A stretch of DNA of 13,096 nucleotides from Chromera velia. Taxonomy: Eukaryota > Sar > Chromeraceae. The notes below the pieces were generated by a model. That model saw only the letters and a list, made by a program, of their open reading frames with translations. It did not search any database and was not told the origin of the DNA. The stretch covers positions 1-13,096 of the forward strand of contig JAHBMJ010003116.1 in assembly GCA_018398765.1 (NCBI GenBank), given 5' to 3'. This document shows positions 6,963 to 13,096 of this stretch, piece by piece. Both the position numbers and the translations under genes were made by a program. Positions within the stretch are counted from its first letter, which is position 1. Every line of letters begins with the position of its first letter.

Positions 6963-7447
6963 AGTGGCCTGGAGACCCTGTGTGTGAGGGGTTTAGAACG
7001 AGTTGATAAGGTTCGTGCCCTGTGTGTAGGTTTAGGAAGCAGGTCTCTATCGTCCCTTTGAGAATTGAATCTGGAGGACAATATGTTATAAAATGTTATG
7101 GCTGAGGAGAAGAGTGGAGGTAGGCTGCTGTCAGGGGTTTTAGTTGCTGAGAATCTGCCCTCTTTGAGAAAAGTTTGGTTAGGGTTGATCGATAGGATTG
7201 GGGGATCGTGTGATAAGGGCATTAACAGAGGCGTAGACATCCCGCACACCCCCACCCCTCCAATCTCTTGAGCTGTCGGGAAACAGGCTCACTGAGGGGA
7301 TAGCTGATGCCCTTCTATCAATTGTTGGCCAACTCAGGACAAATGCCAAGTCTGGAAAGTGTGGGGCTGAATCACAATATGGGCATAGATGGCAGAGCAA
7401 AAGAACTTCATGGAGCGTTCCCTGACGTGTTTGAATCCAGTTTTTAA
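6963..7447 (+). pseudogene. Leucine-rich-repeat protein pseudogene
   Basis: Leucine-rich repeats of the long ribonuclease-inhibitor type appear in three successive frames. From 6963 the frame reads GLETLCVRGLERVD, then SLSSL-stop-ELNLEDNML-stop (TGA 7059-7061, TAA 7089-7091), and later LPSLRKVWLG (7155-7184). A shift leads to the frame from 7261 with LELSGNRLTEGIADAL. A second shift leads to the frame from 7343 with MPSLESVGLNHNMGIDG, which ends at TAA 7445-7447. The TGA stands where LRR consensus expects Arg in LRELNLEDN, so it looks like a CGA-to-TGA decay. The motif LxxLxLxxN is clear at least three times. Two stops and two frameshifts in about 480 bp make it a pseudogene. The intact parent may be elsewhere in the genome. 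Its N-terminal part is not visible upstream. Confidence 0.72.
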
Positions 7448-8009
7448 TCTTTACACACGTTTTAAGACTATAAATTCAAGTTAAGATGAAGCGGGTGAGA
7501 TGTGGTGGGATGTATCGTTATAAACCAAATTTGAAATATGTGGATAATGGTATATACTAGGGTATATATGAATGAATGAATGAATGAATGAATGAATGAA
7601 TGAATGAATAAATGAATGAATGCATGAATGAAATTTAATGAATAAATGAATGCATGAATAAATAACTATAGCCGTCGGAGCCGAGCTCCTGGCAGTCTAT
7701 GTTCATGCAATATATGTTATATAATATGTATATGTGCGCAATAAAACTATTTATATAGCAATAAAACCAACTCAATTAAATTATACAAATACTAGTAGCA
7801 GTACAAATACTAAGTTAATTGTCTAGAATAGTTAATTGTTCAACTCATGTATGAATTGGCTGAAGGTGAATAGCCTCTCAGAATAGGATATTATTCAAAC
7901 AATCTTTAGACAGGAAATTAGAATAGTACATTCTTCATGAAGTATAGTTCATCAATAATCAATTTTTAGATTGTTTCAATGATAAAGCAGTAGAAAGGGT
8001 GACGATACG
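7448..8009. other. AT-rich spacer
   Basis: No coding sequence is supported. Apart from the AATG-type microsatellite (7568-7664) it holds only AT-rich DNA with many short A/T runs, up to the left target duplication of the 1544-bp element. Confidence 0.6.
7568..7664. repeat. (AATG)n microsatellite, decaying at its right end
   Basis: About ten near-perfect ATGA/AATG units are followed by variant units (AATAAATG, ATGCATGA, AATTTAATG), the usual pattern of an ageing tetranucleotide tract. Confidence 0.93.
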
Positions 8010-8017
8010 TTCTCCTC
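8010..8017. repeat. 8-bp target-site duplication, left
   Basis: TTCTCCTC, identical to 9562-9569, directly outside the left terminal inverted repeat of the 1544-bp element. Confidence 0.75.
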
Positions 8018-8035
8018 TACATTGTGCTGTTAGGA

Positions 8036-8165
8036 GTAACCAACTTAGTTTGGTTACCCGGATGGGCATTAGGCCGCTAGCGCTTCGTAACCATTTTCAT
8101 GGTTATGGTAATCATGCAGAGTCACATTGATTACCGTTGTTTTGGTAACCAAAACAATGGTAATC
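8036..8165. repeat. Three subterminal hairpins with GGTTAC/GTAACC arms
   Basis: GTAACCAA...TTGGTTAC (about 8036-8057), TAACCAT...ATGGTTA (about 8088-8106) and a 37-base near-perfect palindrome centred at 8147 (8129-8165; 18 pairs including one G-T). A weaker relative (GGTTATC...GGTAACC, about 9491-9512) stands near the right end. Repeated subterminal motifs are transposase-binding sites in hAT elements. That role here is inference. Confidence 0.6.
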
Positions 8166-8935
8166 GTTTTTTTAAGCTCGACAAACTAGTGGGTAATAGT
8201 GGGTAAATCGAGTGCTAAAGATAGTTTTTTTGTAAAGTTCTTTTACATCCATCTAGATATCCACAAACAAAGGTGTTTAATCATAGAATATATGTATTTA
8301 CTAGTTACTCACTTCAAAAGTAATATAATCAGGAATATATTCAGAAATATATTCTTAAATTAATTAAGGGGGGGTCCGCAGCTATATTTTTAATTTTTTT
8401 TTTTAACACAGTTTATGACTATAAAAAATTGGTTTTAAAAAAGATAAACAGGGGCTATTTAGCTGTTAGGCACTGTTAATAGGCAGTAGTGTTACTATAC
8501 TAGACTGTGTTACAGTGTTACTAGAATTTTATAAAATCTTACAATTTGTAAACTTATTAAACTAGCAAGTAATATATCATATGAATATGCGGTTGAAAGT
8601 TCATACACGTTCTCATTGCATAAACATGCATACACTACACTAAAACACGTATACACACTGCAGCATACAGTGTATAGCGAAAGGAGGCCTTACTGTATGC
8701 ACTACGTAAAATGCACTCTTTTTCACTTTCAGCATTCGAACGCGAAACACCAAAACACCACAAGCACTGTTGAGCAAAAAATCATCTGGGTATAAATAAG
8801 TAGAAAAATGTATGTAAAGACATAAATATAGACATCAATCATGCAAACGCGCATACAAATAAGAGAAATATGCATACATCGACGTCGATTAACACTCGTT
8901 GAGTCGTTGCCCCCCTTTTCAAATTTCATCTTTTG

Positions 8936-9060
8936 GCCGAATGCATGCACCGATGGCCGCGGCCGCTAGTAGGAGCGGTGGTCCGCGCCGGCGCGTGCAT
9001 GGCTGGCCCGGCCCGGGGCTGCATGGGCTGGGCCATGCATGCAGTGCACTGGATGTGCAC
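8936..9060. other. GC-rich island within the AT-rich transposon
   Basis: About 125 bp is strikingly GC-rich (GGCCGCGGCCGC near 8956, GGCCCGGCCCGGGGC near 9005), with TGCATGCA-type motifs near both edges (8942 and about 9036) and an internal CTGCATG/CATGCAG pairing. Both flanks are very AT-rich. No open frame in it is convincing. It may be a captured fragment or a nested insert. Confidence 0.5.
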
Positions 9061-9561
9061 AAGCCTCTAAACTACTCCCAAAACATTTGTTTTTATAACG
9101 TAAAAAAAAAACCACGCACCATTAGAATGACCAAAGGTATTAAAGACTAGTAAGAATCGGACTTTGGCTAATTAATCACTTTATTCAATCACATTCAATC
9201 ACTTTATGGGATAATTAAATATATTCTAATTACAAGTGACTAAACACCTTTGTCCACAAATATGTGTATGTTAAAGTCAAGTTTTTCATATTGTAGAATT
9301 TAACAACTTAGACAAGACAAGTTTAAAAATAATCTTTTTTACATTCTATACAGTTTAATTTTTAAGATATGTTTCTCCTATATTAGATCCTGATTCTGCT
9401 TGATTCAATATTTGTAGCCAGATACGGCCAGACTACATCAGATTACCATGGTAGCGGTAGTCTTTCCAGAGCCCCCCAGTTACTAAATTTCGGTTATCAA
9501 TTTGATGGTAACCAAAAGCTTTCTGAAAAGGGCTGGTAGTTACTCCTAACAGCACAGTGTA

Positions 9562-9569
9562 TTCTCCTC
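9562..9569. repeat. 8-bp target-site duplication, right
   Basis: TTCTCCTC, matching 8010-8017. Confidence 0.75.
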
Positions 9570-9576
9570 ACAGACA

Positions 9577-9584
9577 ATTTAACA
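9577..9584. repeat. 8-bp target-site duplication of the 233-bp MITE, left
   Basis: ATTTAACA, identical to 9818-9825, directly outside the left inverted repeat. Confidence 0.8.
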
Positions 9585-9817
9585 CTAGGCGACGCACAGT
9601 CATAAAAATATTAAAGAAAAAAGAAAAAAAAAAAATCTCGAGAAGCCTATAATCTTTTTTTATTTTATTTTATTGGAAGTGCGAAACATATAACAAAAAC
9701 ACTGTTTTAAAATATATCTAACTATAAAACCTACCTTTGCTACGTTTGATCAGACTAATAAAAAAAAAAATTGATATGTCTATTCTTTTTTTTTTTTTAC
9801 CACTGTGCGTCGCCTAG
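9585..9817. mobile_element. MITE, 233 bp, perfect 16-bp terminal inverted repeats (hAT-like)
   Basis: CTAGGCGACGCACAGT at 9585-9600 is exactly reverse-complemented at 9802-9817, and ATTTAACA stands directly outside both ends. The interior is AT-rich, with long A and T runs and no coding capacity. Size, perfect ends and an 8-bp duplication fit a hAT-type MITE. Its terminal sequence is unlike that of the 1544-bp neighbour, so it belongs to a different family. The perfect ends imply recent insertion. Confidence 0.82.
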
Positions 9818-9825
9818 ATTTAACA
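9818..9825. repeat. 8-bp target-site duplication of the 233-bp MITE, right
   Basis: ATTTAACA, matching 9577-9584. Confidence 0.8.
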
Positions 9826-10187
9826 GTTGAATCTAAGCGTCGCGGTAAGGCATGGAAAGCCCATAGCTCAGTGATTGATTCATCGAATTAACACGATTGA
9901 AAAATCGATTGCTAATATTAATGAAGTATTAAAATTTAAAAACATTCAAATTTTAGAAAAATTCATCATTATTCTAGTCATTATTCATGATGATGATAAA
10001 TGATTATGGTTTAATACCAGGTTTATGATTTGGTGACCCTTGTCTAGTATTCTGTCCACTGCCACAGTAGTTTGTTTCCCCGACTCAGACGCTACCGTGA
10101 CAGGTGTTCCGACCGTCTTCGAGGTCTTTAAAGCAGCAGCATACTCTTAATAGCGTCGATCTATGAAGTGGATTGCGATGGAAAGCA
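9826..10187. other. AT-rich 3' flank of the Rubicon-homology gene
   Basis: No gene is supported. The part right of about 10030 has normal composition and would be the 3' UTR or decayed coding sequence of the minus-strand gene. On the minus strand a frame reading ADAFHRNPLH lies at about 10190-10155, out of frame with the last exon. The rest is AT-rich, with ATGATGATGAT-like runs. Confidence 0.4.
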
Positions 10188-13096
10188 TCAGCTGACCGCC
10201 AGACAGTCTCCACACTGCAAAAACGCCACACCAAAAAGAAGTGAAAGAGAAACGGACAACAAATACAGAGGAGGGTCACGTAATGAAATCGAAGTCTCAT
10301 TCTGCTTCCACGTCGCCTTCTCGTCCACACACACGAAGGGAACAGGACAAACACACACGATGACACACACAGAGGCAAACGTCGAAAGAGAGAACCACGC
10401 ACATGAACAGTGGACGCGAACTAAAGGTGCATGACCGTTCTTCTTTCGGAAAATCTGTCGACGGGGAGCTTCAACGCGCATCCATCCAAACAAAAGCCCT
10501 ACCTACCGTTCTCACATGCTCCTTCCATCTCAAGACCGCCATCCGCAAACGAAGGGGCCACTTGACAGAACTCTCCAACCCCTTCCCCCCCCCACGGGAT
10601 GATGACAGAGAAAGACTCGACAGGGATCCCCCAAGGAACCGTGCTGCTTCACCTGCAAGTTGGTCCAATACACCCCCTTCATTCCCGCTCTTCCCTTTTC
10701 CACCACTCCCTCCAAGCTCCCCTCCAATCAGAGAGGCCCAAAAAGCCCCCGGCCGTCTCGCGTGTTGCACATCCCCTCCTTGAGAAGACGGCAGGCGCGC
10801 CTGCCGGCCCAGGGCACGGGCCCTATCGGCCAAGTAGGAGCCAGCAGAGGGGAAGGAACACGGGGCGTCAGCAGGCCAGAAAGAAGAAGAACTGCCCCCA
10901 GAAGGCAGAGTTGCGTGCACTGCAGAGATGGCCATCAGGTCTCTCATGGACAGACGGAGCTTTAGAGGTTGGAGCCCGTCTGTTCCCCCTTCTCTCATTG
11001 CCTCTGCCTGAATTCGCAGGGTCTCCGGAAGAATCTGCAAAAAGAAAAAAAACACATTGAGTCGTAACCTGACCAACAAAAGTCCACCGATGAACAACAT
11101 GATTCGCAACAAGAACCGAATTGTCACTACTGTTCATCTTCGGGCTTTCACAGACACAATTAATTGATCAGTGTCGGACAAGAAAATTTATCTCGCCGGG
11201 AAGAAAAGAGAACACTGACACCCAAAGCACAAGAGAAAGAAGGGGAATATCAAGACAGTCCAACTCAGTCACTGCAGTTCACGACCTCGATATACCCCGC
11301 TCTTACTCCAGAAAGAAAAACAACCGTGGCACCCCTCTTCAAATCTCTCCCTAACATTTCCACACAGAGGGAAGAACGTCACACACACACACAACCCACC
11401 GCCAGATCCTTTCTGAGGAGAGACACGAGACCGCTACCCGTCACTGCAGACGACGAGGCGGCACAACCAGAATTCACACACAGATGATCACCGGACTCCC
11501 TCCTAGAGAGCCCCCCCCCTCCCTGCGCCTCCCCCAGGTGCGCCCTCAACACAGGAGATGGACGAGGAGAGGGGGACGACCCTGCCGAGCTAGGCCCCGA
11601 CCTTCCGTGTCCACTTCCACTTCGGCCGCTTCTCATGGCTGCCGTTCCACTTCCCCCCCTCAACGTGCCGTGAAGGAAGAGGGGGGGAGTCCCCAGACCA
11701 ACACCCTCTCCTCTGGAAATCGAGACAGGGGACGGGGCGTTTACAGAAGCCTCACCGTGGGCGCACCGCACAGTGGCCGCGAGGTCTGCGAGGAGAAGCG
11801 CCAGATCGATAACCGCAGCTGCTGTCACTGTCTCCTGCAGGGAGGGAAGGAACAAGGAAAGGAAGGACAAAAGTGCATTCAAACACAAAAGGAAAACGAA
11901 AAACATTCTGACAGCTTCCTGGAACGAGTAGAGGATTTACTGCACGTAGTTTAGATCATTTCCCACTCAGACAGCTGTATCGACATGCCCCCTTGCCCCC
12001 TCCCTCTTCTTCCCCTCTTCATCAATCAATCCAACCGACCGACCGGTCTCTCTTCGTTCAACCCGCAGAGAGTCACGAAAGGGTCTGCTTCCCTCAGCAA
12101 AAGAAGAGCACGGGCAGCCTTCGATACCTGAACGAACACATTCAATGGGCGAAGAAAGAATACATATTAGTCGGACTAGACAAAAAAGTGGTAAGAAAGG
12201 GAAGAAGAGACAGGGAAGAAAATATGAGAAAGGGAAGAAGAGACAAGGAAGAAAAAAAAAAAAAGATTCAGGATGTGGAACAAGGGCGGAGAAAAACAAA
12301 GAAGTAGGGGCGAGGAAGAAAACACAGCGCGAAACGGAGAAAAACGAGAGATGGAGTAGTGCAGAGGGAATCAGGGGGCCCGATGAGGAATTAAGAAAGA
12401 AGATCCCGACTGGTGACTAAGTGAAGCATTTTTCAGCAATGGGATCTAGAGAAGGGAAGCATGGGAAGCAATGAAGACCCCCCCCCTCACCTTTCTCGGT
12501 CGGAGGTCCCAGCAGGCAACTGCGAGCGCAGGAATGGCGGCCTCCTCGTCCAGGTGGCAGTCAGTGCAGAAGGCGTCCCCTGTGTAGAAACAGAGACGGC
12601 CAGAACCGGCAACAGGGGAGATGCCCCCTCCTCCAAAACCTATCAGGAGGGCTGGGGGAGTCAGTGTGTTCCTACACCCAGCACACAGGCCCTTTTGCCT
12701 CGCTACGGTTTTCTCCTTCTCTCTTTCCCCTCCTTTGACAGGCTTCAACAAAAAGGGGCGTGAGAGTTCCCCTGCTGAAGTTCTCTTCAAACTCTGAGGA
12801 GACCCTGCGTTTCCCTCATTCCTTTGCAGCTGCTCTGGGGAGTGTTTTGTCGTTGTGTGCCCACCCCTGCATAGGTGGGGGTTGTGGGTGTGCAGTGACG
12901 TCGTGTGATCTCCCAGATCGTGCTCCTCGTCTTCGAAAAGAGCAGGGTGGGGGGATGAGGGAGTGGGGGGGGAGGGAGACGTGCTCAGTGGAGCCGCAGA
13001 AGGCGGAGGTGGGGGCGGAGGAGAGGACCTTTGTTGGGGTGCCTCAGTGCTAGACTCCTGTGGTGGAGGGGGCGGGGGGGGGGGGGGGGGGGGGGG
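10188..13096 (-). CDS. Rubicon-homology (zf-RING_9/DUF4206) domain protein, spliced, 5' partial
   Basis: Five exons joined on the minus strand, all at phase 0: 13057 (or beyond the window) to 12491, 12127-12044, 11834-11400, 11034-10507 and 10214-10188. Exon 1 starts Pro/Ser-rich, then reads KGLCAGC, RLCFYTGDAFCTDCH and IPALAVACWDLRPRK. This is the signature of the domain in DEF8, PLEKHM1, Pacer and Rubicon (CxxC, C-Y-TG-x-x-C-x-x-CH, IPA, WD). Exon 2 continues VSKAARALLLL...DPFVTLCGLN, matching the family's VS-x-A ... P-x-x-x-L-x-x-x-N. Exon 3 adds helices (VIDLALLLADLAATVRCAHG) and then about 110 Gly/Ser-rich residues. Exon 4 has LSMRDLMAISAVH (family Y-S-x-x-DL), about 110 low-complexity residues, then RLRMAVLRWKEHVRT. 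Exon 5 gives CGDCLAVS and a stop. Animal members bind Rab7 and act in late endosomes, lysosomes and autophagy. The usual last zinc cluster (GKGF-x-C, FH-x-x-C, CPxC) is missing or broken. The exon 2 donor (GTCGGT) and exon 3 donor (GTGGGT) are weak sites chosen by phase and alignment. Confidence 0.68.
11035..11399 (-). other. Intron 3 of the Rubicon-homology gene
   Basis: Donor GTGGGT at 11399, then a GT-rich run. A clear acceptor of T-rich tract plus TTTTTGCAG ends at 11035. Phase 0 on both sides. Confidence 0.5.
12128..12490 (-). other. Intron 1 of the Rubicon-homology gene (within window), with tandem repeat
   Basis: Donor GTGAGG directly after the Arg-Pro-Arg-Lys codons, acceptor TTCAG before the GTA (Val) codon. 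On the minus strand it is pyrimidine-rich. It holds a two-copy repeat of about 33 bp (12194-12222 and 12227-12255; + strand AGAAAGGGAAGAAGAGACA). Confidence 0.6.
13074..13096. repeat. Terminal poly-G run
   Basis: 23 consecutive G at the end of a G-rich stretch starting near 13060. On the minus strand it is C-rich, either the pyrimidine tract of an acceptor (CCACCACAG ending at 13058) or poly-proline coding. Such runs stop assemblies, so the contig may end here for technical reasons. Confidence 0.9.

Larger units (their letters stand above)
8018..9561. mobile_element. Non-autonomous DNA transposon, 1544 bp (hAT-like)
   Basis: The two ends are 23-bp terminal inverted repeats (8018-8040 and 9539-9561) that differ at one base and share the core TGTGCTGTTAGGAGTAAC. 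Exact 8-bp copies of TTCTCCTC lie directly outside both. An 8-bp duplication with short inverted repeats is typical of hAT elements, and also of P elements and a few rarer groups. A second inner inverted pair lies at 8267-8283 and 9237-9253 (16 of 17 bases), so the arms are long and imperfect, almost like a foldback element. Subterminal GGTTACC-type hairpins stand near both ends. No transposase or other open frame is credible inside, so movement would need an enzyme from elsewhere. A GC-rich block (8936-9060) sits in the AT-rich interior. The nearly matching ends and exact duplication suggest fairly recent insertion. Confidence 0.75.

Noticed and set aside
6941-7400. Minus-strand frames of 73-104 codons
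   Set aside because: They are antisense to the LRR pseudogene, whose repeat motifs identify the plus strand as the sense strand.
8899-9150. 83-codon plus-strand frame across the GC-rich island
   Set aside because: No ATG at its start, no family likeness, and it lies inside a non-coding transposon.
10403-11060. Plus-strand frames rich in Pro, Arg and Ser
   Set aside because: They are the antisense of the minus-strand Rubicon-homology exon 4, whose splice sites and family motifs are convincing.
11484-11954. Plus-strand frame of 156 codons
   Set aside because: Antisense shadow of minus-strand exon 3 and its flanking intron, with low-complexity composition.
11993-12420. Plus-strand Lys/Arg/Glu-rich frames
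   Set aside because: They translate the purine-rich complement of the intron pyrimidine tract and its tandem repeat.

Overview
The window is nuclear DNA of a eukaryote. It holds genes with GT-AG introns and long pyrimidine tracts, eukaryote-only domains (ankyrin array, RING finger, a Rubicon-homology zinc domain), AT-rich DNA-transposon debris and decayed gene copies. TGCATGCA motifs like those bound by apicomplexan AP2 factors, together with long low-complexity insertions, fit an alveolate alga such as Chromera. That identification is inference with low confidence. The last 23 bases are a pure G run, which looks like a contig end.

Layout. 1-873: 3' end of an unrecognised + strand gene with one well-supported intron. 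874-1726: AT-rich spacer with palindromes and a TA-flanked MITE-like element. 1727-3469 (-): intronless ankyrin-repeat protein of 580 aa. 3470-4202: divergent promoter region with a (TA)n tract and TGCATGCA motifs. 4203-5498 (+): intronless RING-finger protein of 431 aa with a possible N-myristoylation site. 5499-7447: a gene graveyard with a frameshifted minus-strand fragment bracketed by a perfect 16-bp direct repeat, a 68-codon minus-strand fragment, and a leucine-rich-repeat pseudogene in three frames. 7448-10187: AT-rich, no genes. It contains a tetranucleotide microsatellite, a 1544-bp transposon with 23-bp terminal inverted repeats and an exact 8-bp target duplication, and 15 bp further on a 233-bp MITE with perfect 16-bp inverted repeats and its own exact 8-bp duplication.

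10188-13096 (-): 3' part of a multi-exon gene that no single open reading frame reveals. Joining five exons by GT-AG sites, all in phase 0, gives a Rubicon-homology (zf-RING_9/DUF4206) domain like that of DEF8, PLEKHM1 and Rubicon, which in animals bind Rab7 and act in endolysosome and autophagy traffic. Two low-complexity insertions split the domain, and its last zinc cluster is cut short.

No operon-like or single multi-gene system is visible. The ankyrin and RING genes share one promoter region head to head and may be co-regulated. No tRNA, rRNA or CRISPR array was seen.
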